36,563 nucleotides of DNA from Bacillota bacterium (GTDB taxonomy: Bacteria > Bacillota > UBA4882 > UBA10575): NCBI GenBank assembly GCA_029782135.1, contig JAKOVI010000152.1, positions 1-36,563 on the forward strand, read 5' to 3'. Within the stretch, counting starts at the first letter, position 1. Each line of letters opens with the position of its first letter. Positions 6,620 through 15,309 of this stretch are shown here, piece after piece. A program made the position numbers and the translations under genes. Below the pieces are notes generated by a model. It was not told the origin of the DNA. It made no database searches and saw only the letters and a list, made by a program, of their open reading frames with translations.

Positions 6620-8239
6620 TTAGAATTCTTCTTCCCGTAGGAGGCGGCGGAGAACTTTGCCCACCGAATTACGGGGTAAGGCATCGATGATTTGGATCTT
6701 CGGAACCTTAAACCGGGAAAGGTGGGCGATGCAGTACCGTCTTAATTCCTGGGCAGTGGTCTCGGCGCCCTCTTTGAGAACGACGAATGCTTTCGGCATT
6801 TCACCACGGAGGGGATGTGGAACCCCAACCACCGCGACTTCTTTGACTGCCGGGTGGGTATAGAGAAAATCTTCAACCTCACGCGGGTAGATTTTTTCGC
6901 CTCCCATGATGATCATATCTTTCAGCCGGTCGGCAATATAGAGATAGCCCTCTTCGTCCATCTGGACAAGGTCTCCGGTATGCAACCAACCGTCGGTCAG
7001 CACGAGTTCGGTCTCTTCCGGTTTATTCCAATAACCCTGCATGACTTGGGGGCCCTTGACCCACAATTCGCCAATCTGCCAGGGCTCGGTGATGTCTTCA
7101 CCGCTTTCCGGATCAATGATCCGGATTTGGGTATCGGAGATCGGAACGCCGATACTGCCATGCTTGATCTTGCCATAAATCGGCGTCACGGTAACGATCG
7201 GGGAGGCTTCGGACAGACCGTATCCTTCCACCAGTTTTCCGCCGGTTACCTTTTGGAACTGCTCCTGAATCGCGGGCGGCAGGGGCGCCGAACCACTGAC
7301 GCAGGCGCGGATTGAACTTAAGTCATACTCCTGGTTTTCACGCATCGCAATAGCGGCGTACATTGACGGCACGCCCATGAAGAGGCTGGGCTTGTACTTA
7401 TTAATCGATTGCATGATCTCATTAATATCAAACCGGGTATGGAGGATGATCGAGGAAGCCGTCATCACCGGCGCGATCATGCTGGTGGTCAGTCCGTAAA
7501 TGTGGAAGAAGGGGATGACCCCCAAGAAACGTCCTTCACCTTCTTGGTACACATTTTTGAACCATTCAAAAAACTGCCGCGCATTGGCAATGAGATTGGC
7601 GTGGGTGAGGACCGCACCTTTCGAGCGGCCGGTCGTCCCTCCGGTATACTGTAAATTGGCGATCGATTGGTGATCGATGTTGACCTTTGGATCGGTCGCG
7701 GGCGCTTCGGCAAGCAATTTCTCCAGAGCGAAACGGTTGGCCGTCGTTGGCACAGTGCATTTTTCCGGGGAAAGCAAAGCCGCAATCGACGTGACAATAA
7801 TCTTCAGGTCGGCATCGGCGACCGCTTCGAGGGCAGGCAGTAATTCGGTGCAGGTGATGACGATCCGCGAACCGCTGTCTTTAATAATAAAGGCGAGATC
7901 ATCGCCGCTGAGGAGCGGATTAATGGGGACCACGGCGCCGCCGGCACGCGCAATTCCGAAGTAACCGGTGATAAATTGGGGGCAGTTCGGCAGATAGAGG
8001 CCGACCCGGTCACCGGTGGTGAGACCAAGGCCGATCAGGGCATTGGCCAACCGGGAGACTAATTCATTGAACTCCTGGTAAGTCCAGGAACGATCGGCAA
8101 AAATGAAAGCGGTTTTTTCGGGATATTTCTCCGTTGTCTGGTGTAAAATGTCGGAAAGTGTGACGGCAGGATATTCCAAAGTGGGCGAGACTCCTGGTTC
8201 ATACTGTTTAACCCAGATCGGGGGCAGCCCGTTCTTCAT
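6620..8239 (-). CDS. Long-chain acyl-CoA synthetase (AMP-binding, FadD-like)
   Basis: A 539-aa ANL-superfamily enzyme that activates a carboxylic acid, probably a fatty acid, with ATP and CoA. The AMP-binding P-loop YTGGTTGRSKG is near residues 198-208. GYGLSE is the adenine-contacting motif and GWLHTGDLVQMDEEGYLYI the A5-A7 region. DRLKDMIIMGGEKIYP is the hinge and fatty-acyl signature. The C-terminal PRNSVGKVLRRLL carries the catalytic lysine. Length matches bacterial FadD-type ligases. ATG 8239 has AAAGGAG seven bases upstream. It is a single-gene unit; beta-oxidation genes are not nearby. Chain length is not readable from sequence. Confidence 0.9.
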   Translation of the reverse strand: MKNGLPPIWVKQYEPGVSPTLEYPAVTLSDILHQTTEKYPEKTAFIFADRSWTYQEFNELVSRLANALIGLGLTTGDRVGLYLPNCPQFITGYFGIARAGGAVVPINPLLSGDDLAFIIKDSGSRIVITCTELLPALEAVADADLKIIVTSIAALLSPEKCTVPTTANRFALEKLLAEAPATDPKVNIDHQSIANLQYTGGTTGRSKGAVLTHANLIANARQFFEWFKNVYQEGEGRFLGVIPFFHIYGLTTSMIAPVMTASSIILHTRFDINEIMQSINKYKPSLFMGVPSMYAAIAMRENQEYDLSSIRACVSGSAPLPPAIQEQFQKVTGGKLVEGYGLSEASPIVTVTPIYGKIKHGSIGVPISDTQIRIIDPESGEDITEPWQIGELWVKGPQVMQGYWNKPEETELVLTDGWLHTGDLVQMDEEGYLYIADRLKDMIIMGGEKIYPREVEDFLYTHPAVKEVAVVGVPHPLRGEMPKAFVVLKEGAETTAQELRRYCIAHLSRFKVPKIQIIDALPRNSVGKVLRRLLREEEF

Positions 8240-8448
8240 CAAAAAACTCCTTTCTCTTTTTGGATGGTAGACTTTTCGGTGAATTGGTTGTCTTTATTTT
8301 CTGCTTAAATAAAAAAGATCCTTCTGGAAAATTAAAAATCAACCGTCAAAGAAAGGTAGTTGTCCGTAAATTTTTTGTGCAAAAATGTTTAAATTCCTTC
8401 CAGATTGTAAATACTGATCACAAAGGAATATTCTGGGAGGAAAATAAC

Positions 8449-9213
8449 ATGTTACGCCGTTATCTGTTAAAAATGCTCTTTTCCCTGTTCTTTCTCCTTC
8501 TCTTTACCGTGCGCTATGTTGATCTGAGTTTCAGCCTGGCGTTGGCCACCCATCCGCTGGTCATGGGTTGGGAGGGAACGGGGATTCCGGTGCAGGAGAT
8601 TGAGCTTGAAGGCTGGAAGAAGATCGACCAGCAGTACAATAATGCGACCCAACTGAAAAAGATCGGGACCGAACTGGAGAAGAAGTTAAAATTAAAACTC
8701 GCCGCTCCACCGGTGACCGAGGATGAACTTGATTTCAGCTATGTCAATTTCGCAGGCGAACTGGGGGAGAAAAACCAGGCGATTATTACGCTCCAGTCGA
8801 TTAAAGTTGAAGCCAATACGGCGGAGACCTTTTGCGGCCTTCTTATTAACTTGGATTCCGTCTTGGATTTGGAGGAGACCCTTTCCCTGCTGGACCGGGC
8901 TTGTCAGCCGGTGGTCGGGGCCATCCCGCTCACGATTACCCTCGGCGGGATCTTACCGGGAAGGATCAGCGAAGGGGAGGCTTACAATCTGATGAAATCC
9001 GTCTTCCGCCGTCTGCAAGTGGCTGAGAGTCATGGTCTTTTGGAGCAGGGATATGGAAGGTGGGGCGGTTATTCTGCTTTGCTCGAAGGATCGCCGGTCA
9101 TGAATATTAACGGGAAAAAAGTAAATGTGGAATTTGGTTACCGGTATATTGCCGAGGATGACCTGACATACCTTGCCCTCTCCACCCCGGTCCTTTCCGG
9201 CTTGTATTGGTGA
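8449..9213 (+). CDS. YwmB-like secreted protein
   Basis: A 254-aa protein with an N-terminal hydrophobic export segment (about residues 7-33) and a soluble extracytoplasmic body. The C-terminal part (GRISEGEAYNLMKSVFRRL, then a glycine/serine stretch, NINGKKVNVEFGYRY, and LALSTPVLSGLYW at the end) resembles the YwmB family. That family is conserved in spore-forming Firmicutes, lies beside murA and spoIID in Bacillus, and has no established biochemical role. Start ATG 8449 follows GGGAGG; an earlier in-frame ATG at 8260 would add 63 residues before the signal peptide and is rejected. It precedes the SleB-type hydrolase, which may reflect a shared envelope or spore role. Confidence 0.6.
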   Translation: MLRRYLLKMLFSLFFLLLFTVRYVDLSFSLALATHPLVMGWEGTGIPVQEIELEGWKKIDQQYNNATQLKKIGTELEKKLKLKLAAPPVTEDELDFSYVNFAGELGEKNQAIITLQSIKVEANTAETFCGLLINLDSVLDLEETLSLLDRACQPVVGAIPLTITLGGILPGRISEGEAYNLMKSVFRRLQVAESHGLLEQGYGRWGGYSALLEGSPVMNINGKKVNVEFGYRYIAEDDLTYLALSTPVLSGLYW

Positions 9214-9285
9214 AGGGCGAATAATTGGTTAGTTTCGGCAAAGTTAAAGGATTTTACCGGACGATGCCTAATTTAACCTTTAGGG

Positions 9286-10194
9286 ATGTCCACGAAAAAA
9301 AGCCCGTGCGGGCTACTGTGGCAGGAGGGGTTAAAGATAAAGGCATACGTTACCATCCTTTTAATCTTTGCCGTCTTTTTTTCACTTGCCTTAGGAACAG
9401 AGGCCGCGGTGCAATTTGGTCTGGACTGGAAAGTGACGGAAAAGCCTTCGCCCAGTGCAGCCAAGCTTAATTGGTGGCTCGGTTCCAACTGGGGATTGCG
9501 GACGGTTTATGCTTGGAAGGGCGAGGACTTAAGCCTGGCTTTCGCCTATATTCCGCAAGAAGGTCCCCATTTAAATTCTTATCTTGCCCTGGGCGTCCGG
9601 GATCTGCTGGACCGTACCCAGCTGCCGGTCGGGGAAAAAGTCGAATTGGCTTTGGGTTTGGAGTTAAAATTAGACGGGTTCCAGGAAGGGCTGTCGGCTG
9701 CCCTCGAATACCGGATCGTACCGCGTAATTTGCTCGGTTCGCCGAACCAACTCACCCCGTTTTTCGGTTTGGCGCTCCATTACGCCTTCAGTGCCCGTCC
9801 CCCCGTTACCAACTGGGAGCACGATGATCTTTACCTTTTGGCCAAGTTGATTCAGGCTGAAGCGGACGGCGAACCATATGCGGGTCAAGTCGCTGTCGGA
9901 GCGGTGGTGCTCAACCGCGTCAAAAGCCCGCAGTTTCCAAATTCGATTCGTGAGGTAATCTATCAACCCGGCCAGTTCAGTTGCCTCCCTAAACTGGCGA
10001 CGAACCGGCCGTCCGAGGTCAATTTACAGGCTGCGCGCGATGCTTTGCGGGGGAAAGACCCCTCGCGGGGGGCTTTATTTTACTATAACCCCCGCCTTGC
10101 CTCGCCGGAAGGGGCTAGGTTTTTTGCCACCGCGAACCTGCGGCGGACCGTCCGGATTGGTAACCATATCTTTTTCCGTCCGGCTAGTAACTGA
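9286..10194 (+). CDS. SleB/CwlJ-type cell-wall hydrolase with barrel-like N-terminal region
   Basis: The C-terminal half (about residues 180-302 from ATG 9286) is a SleB hydrolase domain: LAKLIQAEADGEP with the presumed catalytic E192, GQVAVGAVVLNRVKSPQFPN, and VIYQPGQFSC. Such domains cleave spore cortex or vegetative peptidoglycan. Between a hydrophobic export segment (about 18-40) and the SleB domain lie some 130 residues of alternating strands (LSLAFAYIP, VELALGLELKL, LSAALEYRIV, FFGLALHYAFSA), more like outer-membrane barrel sequence than the usual peptidoglycan-binding domain. The start is doubtful: ATG 9286 has a poor ribosome site, while the strong GCAGGAGGGG (9321-9330) points to a start near an ATA at 9337. 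The gene overlaps the PBP gene tail to tail by 11 bases. Confidence 0.8.
   Translation: MSTKKSPCGLLWQEGLKIKAYVTILLIFAVFFSLALGTEAAVQFGLDWKVTEKPSPSAAKLNWWLGSNWGLRTVYAWKGEDLSLAFAYIPQEGPHLNSYLALGVRDLLDRTQLPVGEKVELALGLELKLDGFQEGLSAALEYRIVPRNLLGSPNQLTPFFGLALHYAFSARPPVTNWEHDDLYLLAKLIQAEADGEPYAGQVAVGAVVLNRVKSPQFPNSIREVIYQPGQFSCLPKLATNRPSEVNLQAARDALRGKDPSRGALFYYNPRLASPEGARFFATANLRRTVRIGNHIFFRPASN
9295..9314 (-). terminator. Possible minus-strand terminator inside the 5' end of the SleB gene
   Basis: On the minus strand AGCCC pairs with GGGCT around a four-base loop, followed by seven T. It could stop transcripts reading through from the PBP gene. Its position inside the annotated 5' end supports a later SleB start. 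Confidence 0.4.
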
Positions 10195-12451
10195 AATTCA
10201 GAAGCTCAAGTGGGGGTAAGCCCATCCCGGGCAGCCCCCATTCTTGTTCTTCCCCGCTGATTCCTCCGGTCCCATTGTTCTCCGGTTCCGGCGGGTTTTC
10301 TGTTCCAGGGAAGTTTTCTGTTCCGGGAAGGTTTTCCGTTTCCGGCAGAGTTTCGCCGCCCGCAGCCGGGGGTTCTTGGGTCCGGCCTTTTTTCGGCCAG
10401 GAGGTAAACCAGTGCCAAATCTTAAAGGCGGTGCTGGCCGGGACCTTATCCTCCGCAAAGACTTCCTTATAGGTGTTTTTTGCCGCCCAGGCCGGGACGG
10501 CCTTCCCGGTTACCGGGTCGACATCGGCCCAGATAATTCCCTCCGGTTCCGGAAATGCCCGGACCGGAAGGTTGGCGGTAATGCGTTGCATATAGGTTCC
10601 CCACAGCTGGGCTGCCGTCCCCCCGCCGATGGTACCCTCTTTATAGCGCATCGGTTCTTCCTGGCGGTCGTTGCCGAACCAGACCGCGGTTAAATATTCT
10701 GGAGTATAGCCGATGAACCAAGCATTCGTATAATTAGTGGTGGTACCGGTTTTACCGGCGGCCGGCCGGCCGGGAAGCCGCGCCCGCTGCCCGGTCCCGT
10801 TTTCGATCACATCCTGCATGAGCATGGTCATGATATAGGCGGTTTGGGGCGAAATCACCGGTTGGCCCTTGGCCGGTTTATAGGTTTTGAGCACTTTCCC
10901 TTGCGGGCCGGTGATTTTGGTCAGGGCATAGGGTCTGACGTAGTTGCCCTGGTTGGCGAAGGACGTATAAGCGGCGGCCAGTTCCAAGGGGGTTACGCCC
11001 TTCGTCAACCCGCCCAGAGCCAGTGGCGCATAGCCCAGGTCGTTGGCTTTGCCCTCTTTCACCAAACTCTGGATCCCCATCTTCTCCAGTTGACTGGCGA
11101 CGGTCGCGGTGCCGAGTTGGTCGACCAACTGCACGGCGATGGTATTCACCGATTCGCGCAAAGCCTGCCGGAGCGTGACCTTCCCGCGGAACTTGTGATC
11201 GTTGTTCTCCGGCGTCCATTCTTTCCCGTTGTCCAGGAGATAGGTGACCGGTTGATCTTCCAAAATGGTGGCGGCGGTATAGTTCTGCTCCAGGGCGGTG
11301 GCGTAAACAAACGGTTTCAGGGCTGAGCCCGGCTGCCGGTGGGCTTTGACGCTCCGGTTCAGCGGGCTGGTTGTATAGTCCCGTCCCCCAATCATGGCAA
11401 GGATCCCGCCGGTGGCCGGGTCGAGCGTGACCAGCGCCACTTCCGGTTGGACTTTTGCCGAGTATTGGGGGAGGGTCTTCATTAGCCGCTCTGCTTCCTG
11501 CTGGCAGTTCAGATCCAAAGTCGTATAGATATTGTAACCGCCCCACAGCAGTTCCTCTTCGGTAAAGCCTTCTTCTTTGATCAAGAGATCGCGGAGATAA
11601 TCTAGGAAATAGGCACCGACCGCGGTGGCTTCCTGGCGGGGGACTAGGGTGATATCCTGCTTGACCGCCAATTTATACTGTGCCTCTGTGATCATCTCTT
11701 GTTCCAGCATTTTTTGGAGGACGAGGTCGCGGCGTTTCCGGGCGGTTTCCGGATGTTTGACCGGAGAGTAATTTTCCGGGCTCCGGATGATCCCGGCGAT
11801 TAAGGCTGCTTCCTCCAGTTTGAGGTTGGCGGCGGATTTGCCAAAGTAATAACGGGCGGCTGCCTCCACGCCCATATTGCCGTGGGCGAGGTTGATGCTG
11901 TTTAAATAGAGTTCTAGGATTTCTTCTTTGGTATAAGTCCTTTCAATCAGTAAGGCATAGAAGATATCTTGTAACTTCCGGCTCATCGTCCGGTCGAAAG
12001 TTAACAGCGAAATTTTCGCCAGTTGTTGCGTGATCGTGCTCCCGCCTTGTTTGACTCCCCCGGGCTTGAGCGTCTGGTAAACGGCACGGGCGATCCCGAT
12101 CGGATCAATCCCGAAGTGCCGGTAATAACGGCTGTCTTCGATCGCGATGACCGCCTTTTTGAGATCGGGTGAAATCTTGTCCGCCGGCACCCAGATGCGG
12201 CGGTGGGAAAAGAGGTTACCAATCAGTTGGCCGTTGCGGTCATAAACTTTGGAGACGAAACGCATATTCTCCAGTTTCATCCGGAGATCGCGGGGCAGGG
12301 TAACGGTGGATATGACAAAGCCTAAGATCACCAAAAGCAGAAAGATGGAGAGATAAATAGCGAAGTTCTTTTTTACTTTTGTTTTCTTGAGGTTATTCTT
12401 TTTCTGCTGCAACTGAATCATCTCCGCTTTATTTAATCGCTGATTGTCCAA
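10184..12451 (-). CDS. Bifunctional class A penicillin-binding protein (PBP1a family)
   Basis: A 755-aa peptidoglycan synthase anchored by one membrane helix (about residues 30-50). The glycosyltransferase domain has EDSRYYRHFG with catalytic E105, GGSTITQQLAK (about 136-146) and RTYTKEEILELYLN. The transpeptidase domain has all three serine motifs: S376-x-x-K379, S434-V-N436 and K567-T-G. It polymerises lipid II and crosslinks the stem peptides in the periplasm. The C-terminus carries a short acidic and proline-rich tail with hexapeptide repeats (LPETEN, LPGTEN, FPGTEN, PPEPEN). The TTG start at 12451 has no clear ribosome site; ATG at 12421 is an alternative that keeps the membrane anchor. 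Single-gene unit. Confidence 0.93.
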   Translation of the reverse strand: MDNQRLNKAEMIQLQQKKNNLKKTKVKKNFAIYLSIFLLLVILGFVISTVTLPRDLRMKLENMRFVSKVYDRNGQLIGNLFSHRRIWVPADKISPDLKKAVIAIEDSRYYRHFGIDPIGIARAVYQTLKPGGVKQGGSTITQQLAKISLLTFDRTMSRKLQDIFYALLIERTYTKEEILELYLNSINLAHGNMGVEAAARYYFGKSAANLKLEEAALIAGIIRSPENYSPVKHPETARKRRDLVLQKMLEQEMITEAQYKLAVKQDITLVPRQEATAVGAYFLDYLRDLLIKEEGFTEEELLWGGYNIYTTLDLNCQQEAERLMKTLPQYSAKVQPEVALVTLDPATGGILAMIGGRDYTTSPLNRSVKAHRQPGSALKPFVYATALEQNYTAATILEDQPVTYLLDNGKEWTPENNDHKFRGKVTLRQALRESVNTIAVQLVDQLGTATVASQLEKMGIQSLVKEGKANDLGYAPLALGGLTKGVTPLELAAAYTSFANQGNYVRPYALTKITGPQGKVLKTYKPAKGQPVISPQTAYIMTMLMQDVIENGTGQRARLPGRPAAGKTGTTTNYTNAWFIGYTPEYLTAVWFGNDRQEEPMRYKEGTIGGGTAAQLWGTYMQRITANLPVRAFPEPEGIIWADVDPVTGKAVPAWAAKNTYKEVFAEDKVPASTAFKIWHWFTSWPKKGRTQEPPAAGGETLPETENLPGTENFPGTENPPEPENNGTGGISGEEQEWGLPGMGLPPLELLNFSY
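10275..10350 (-). repeat. 18-bp imperfect tandem repeats in the PBP C-terminal tail
   Basis: About four imperfect copies of an 18-base unit (plus strand GTTCCGGGAAGGTTTTCC and variants) encode the hexapeptides LPETEN, LPGTEN, FPGTEN and PPEPEN. Copy number may vary by slippage. Ends are approximate. Confidence 0.6.
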
Positions 12452-12481
12452 TTTTGATCGTAAAAGAATGTTCTATATACA

Positions 12482-12487
12482 ATTATA
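12482..12487 (-). promoter_or_regulatory. Candidate -10 box of the PBP gene
   Basis: A perfect TATAAT on the minus strand, about 30 bases before the TTG start. The upstream -35 region is poor. Confidence 0.35.
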
Positions 12488-12654
12488 GAGGAGATTGTTT
12501 CGCGAAAGACCGGCGCCGCGGTCTTCCAATTAGTTAATTACTATCATATTTTTCTGTGGATTACCAGTAGTATTGACTGTTAACAGGAATTATTTCTGAC
12601 AAACTTTGAAGAATGTACCTTTCTTGGGTTCTATCCGGAGACTCTGAAACAAAT

Positions 12655-12681
12655 AAAAAAACCCTGTACTTTCGGACAGGG
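12655..12681 (-). terminator. Terminator of the small outer-membrane protein gene
   Basis: On the minus strand CCCTGT pairs with ACAGGG over an eight-base loop and is followed by seven T. It lies about 140 bases after the stop of the barrel gene. The rest of 12452-12822 holds no convincing gene, only this element, the inverted repeat beside it and the PBP promoter region. Confidence 0.8.
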
Positions 12682-12682
12682 C

Positions 12683-12707
12683 TGTGATTATGAATTGCAT
12701 AATCACA
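12683..12707. repeat. Perfect 10-bp inverted repeat, 5-base spacer
   Basis: TGTGATTATG and CATAATCACA flank AATTG. It is AT-rich, lies just outside the terminator stem and has no T run, so it could be a protein-binding dyad or an RNA hairpin in the 3' untranslated region. Function unknown. Confidence 0.5.
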
Positions 12708-12822
12708 ATCAAGAATAACCCAAGATGGTTATGGACCATAATTAGATTATTATTAATTGCGGATAAACACAATTATGCGATTCAATTACAATAACAACTA
12801 GTGGCGGTAGGGGGCTACCTGA

Positions 12823-13290
12823 TTATTTGAAATAATAATGGAGACCGATGCCTAAATCAAGACCGATATCGGGTTCAATTTTGTATAAGGAGCTTACCTG
12901 TTTGTAGGAAGTGTAGGATAGTCCAAGATCGAGCATGAACGCGATATTCTTTAATTCTTTCGGACCGGAGAGATCTAAGGCTTTAAAGAGATAGTACTCA
13001 ACCCCGGCTCCGGCTCCAATGGTAAAGCTTGCGCTGGTTGCACCGGCTTTGGCGTATCCGTAGAGATTATAATTGGCGTTGTTTTGTAAATTGTAGTTTG
13101 CTTTGGCTCCGAGAAACCCCCCGGCGAGGATACCTTGAACGGATAATTCCTTAGAGAGTGCGTATTTGATACTGAGACCGCTATCATAGTACCCGACTCC
13201 TAAGTTTTTAAGGTCCACTGCTGAAACCGAACTGACCATAAGTACGAGTAAAAAGGCTGCGACCAACAATGATAAAAGTTTCTTTTTCAA
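12823..13290 (-). CDS. Small outer-membrane beta-barrel protein (porin-like)
   Basis: A 155-aa protein with a textbook signal peptide (MKKKLLSLLVAAFLLVLMVS, cleavage near SSVSA-V). The mature part of about 130 residues consists of short alternating strands rich in glycine and tyrosine (LGVGYYDSGLSIKYAL, SFTIGAGAGVEYYL, FMLDLGLSYTSY) and ends LGIGLHYYFK, with an aromatic residue near the end as in proteins inserted by BamA. The size suits an eight-stranded barrel. No cytoplasmic or enzymatic motif is seen, and the precise family is unrecognised. Start TTG 13290 has TTGGAGG six bases upstream. It is a single-gene unit with a strong promoter and terminator, so probably abundant. Confidence 0.7.
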   Translation of the reverse strand: MKKKLLSLLVAAFLLVLMVSSVSAVDLKNLGVGYYDSGLSIKYALSKELSVQGILAGGFLGAKANYNLQNNANYNLYGYAKAGATSASFTIGAGAGVEYYLFKALDLSGPKELKNIAFMLDLGLSYTSYKQVSSLYKIEPDIGLDLGIGLHYYFK

Positions 13291-13383
13291 ATTAATCCTC
13301 CAATTTTTTTAAATCTGTTACCGCCACTTATACATTGACAACTGTGAACCTTTATATCTCTATAGAGGAGCCATTGCATCGCT

Positions 13384-13412
13384 ATTATACCATGGCAGCC
13401 AAAAATTGTTAC
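13384..13412 (-). promoter_or_regulatory. Extended -10 promoter of the small outer-membrane protein gene
   Basis: On the minus strand GTAACA (13407-13412), 17 bases, TGGTATAAT with a perfect TATAAT (13384-13389) and the extended TG. A perfect palindrome CTCTATAGAG (13358-13367) lies just downstream near the start of transcription and could be an operator. Confidence 0.65.
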
Positions 13413-13551
13413 AGTAAAGGTACAGTTAAAAGTGATGTTTTTTTATGCTGAGTCCGGCGGAAGGAGATTACGGCGGCGATTAAGAATATATGATTATGTT
13501 TATTTGATCAAGATTTATTGGTAGGGTAGAGGCGCATCGAGAGGTGATTTT

Positions 13552-14340
13552 TTGGTTCAATTAGAAAAACTCCAATCGATCATGGAAGAGTTAGCCCCTG
13601 CTGAACTCGCGGATCAGTATGATGCTCCCTACTTTTTACGCTTGCCGAAACCGAAACTGACCAAAATCGGGGTGTGTATTGATCCTACGGAATATAACTT
13701 GCGTCAGGCCATGAAAGACCGGGTGGATTTGCTGATTACCCATCATCCTTGGCATTACATAAATGAAAACCTGCTGAAAAAAGGCGAGATGGGGGTGTAT
13801 GTGCTCCACAGTCCCTGGTACAAGGCCCCGGAGGGGATTACCGCTACCTTGGCCCGGTTATTGAATCTTAAGGAGGTCACCCACGAGGGGGAGATCGCGA
13901 CGGGGTACCTGGAAATGAGCTTCCGGAACCTCATCTTCTGTTGCCAGCGGCTCCTGCAGACCACAATTACTCCTTATGCCGGTGATCTGAATGCCCAGAC
14001 GCATAAGGTTTTGATCATTTCCGGACCCGGGTTTGCCCCTTATTACCGGCCACTCTGGAATAAATATATCGACCAGGGGTGTGATACTTTTCTTTCTGCC
14101 GAGTTGGGACGGTTCGCTTTGTCCTACCTGACCGGGTTGAAGATTAAGCTGATTGACTTGGGGCACAGTGCGATGGCCCGTCCGGGGATGGAACATCTGG
14201 CTTATCTGCTGCAGAACAGATTGAAAGTCTTCGACTGTGAAGTCTGTTTTTATCCGGATTATCATGCGGTAAACTACCTAACAGGTTCTTTTTATCCGGA
14301 GATCGGGACGGAGCCGGAGGGTCCGTTCAGCGACGGTTGA
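13552..14340 (+). CDS. Nif3-like dinuclear-metal-fold protein, divergent
   Basis: A 262-aa member of the Nif3/YbgI/YqfO family (often labelled GTP cyclohydrolase I type 2-like), lacking the PII-like insert of longer Firmicute members. Visible family blocks are DLLITHHPWHY (H64, H65), VLHSPWYKAPEG, SAELGRF and IDLGHSAMARPGMEHLA (H205). Two residues that usually bind the metals look replaced: the Asp of HTNLD aligns with Y90 and the Glu of HxxxE aligns with A209. Metal binding may therefore be changed or lost. The family's physiological role is unsettled. TTG start at 13552 follows GAGGTGA. It heads a plus-strand series with coaX and hflX. Confidence 0.75.
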   Translation: MVQLEKLQSIMEELAPAELADQYDAPYFLRLPKPKLTKIGVCIDPTEYNLRQAMKDRVDLLITHHPWHYINENLLKKGEMGVYVLHSPWYKAPEGITATLARLLNLKEVTHEGEIATGYLEMSFRNLIFCCQRLLQTTITPYAGDLNAQTHKVLIISGPGFAPYYRPLWNKYIDQGCDTFLSAELGRFALSYLTGLKIKLIDLGHSAMARPGMEHLAYLLQNRLKVFDCEVCFYPDYHAVNYLTGSFYPEIGTEPEGPFSDG

Positions 14341-14442
14341 CGATTGGCCAGACCCGGCGCGGGGTTGGCGTTACCGGTGTAGCGGCGTTTCCGGAGGGAC
14401 AAGCCGGCGGCGGCCGGGAGTCTGGCGGGAGGAGGAGCAGGA

Positions 14443-15273
14443 ATGCTTTTGGTGATGGATGTTGGCAATACCGAAATTGTTCTGGGTTTGTTTAAAGGAA
14501 AAGAACTGGTGGCGGACTGGAAGATCGCCACTGATCAAAATAAGACGCCGGATGAATACGGGATCATGATCCAAGCTTTACTCCGGAACTGCGCCCGGCA
14601 GCGGCAGGGCACCCGGCGCGGCTCTGTGGGCTTAAATCCGGAAGCAGAACGGCCGGGCGAGTTGGTAATTGAGGCAATTATTCTGTCGAGTGTGGTTCCC
14701 ACGTTAACCAAGACCTTTACCACGATGAGCCGGACGTATTTTGGGATCGATCCGCTGGTGGTCGGGCCGGGGATCCGGACCGGTTTGTCGATTGTCTTTG
14801 AAAACCCGAAAGAGGTGGGGGCGGACCGGGTCGTCAATGCCGTGGCAGCCGTTAACCTCTACGGGGCGCCGGTGATCGTCGTCGATTTCGGGACCGCGAC
14901 TACCTTCTGCGCCATTAATGAAAAACGGGAGTATTTGGGCGGCGCGATCTTTCCCGGTTTGGAGATTGCGGCGGAAGCCTTGTTTTTACGGGCATCGAAA
15001 CTGCCTAGGGTCGGCCTGGAGCCGCCGCCGCGGGTGATCGGTAAAAATACGGTCAACAGTATTCAGTCGGGTCTGATCTATGGCTATACGGATTTGGTGG
15101 ATGGCCTGATCCAGCGGATCGCTGCGGAGATGCGTTGCGAGCCGGAAGTAATTGCGACCGGGGGGTTAAGCGGGATCATTGCACCGTATTCGCGCCGGAT
15201 TAAGTTGACCAATCCTGTCTTGACACTTGAAGGTTTACGGATTATCTATGAATTGAATATGCCTGACCATTAA
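14443..15273 (+). CDS. coaX: Type III pantothenate kinase (CoaX)
   Basis: A 276-aa enzyme for the first step of coenzyme A synthesis, phosphorylating pantothenate in the cytoplasm. The ATP phosphate-binding motif MDVGNTE (D6) opens the protein. [17 protein letters not shown] and [14 protein letters not shown] are hallmark blocks, and [15 protein letters not shown] plus VIATGG complete the ASKHA fold. A basic insert around residues 46-65 is unusual but lies in a variable loop. ATG 14443 follows a GGAGGAGGAGC ribosome site. Type III enzymes are poorly inhibited by CoA. Confidence 0.93.
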   Translation: MLLVMDVGNTEIVLGLFKGKELVADWKIATDQNKTPDEYGIMIQALLRNCARQRQGTRRGSVGLNPEAERPGELVIEAIILSSVVPTLTKTFTTMSRTYFGIDPLVVGPGIRTGLSIVFENPKEVGADRVVNAVAAVNLYGAPVIVVDFGTATTFCAINEKREYLGGAIFPGLEIAAEALFLRASKLPRVGLEPPPRVIGKNTVNSIQSGLIYGYTDLVDGLIQRIAAEMRCEPEVIATGGLSGIIAPYSRRIKLTNPVLTLEGLRIIYELNMPDH

Positions 15274-15309
15274 GGCATAGGGTAAAGCATGATGATGGAG
15301 GGTTATTGA

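Noticed and set aside
10844-11326. 160-aa plus-strand open frame opposite the PBP gene
   Set aside because: Shadow of the transpeptidase domain; no protein family features.
12590-12772. 60-aa minus-strand open frame
   Set aside because: It runs through the terminator and inverted repeat, has no good ribosome site and no recognisable protein pattern.
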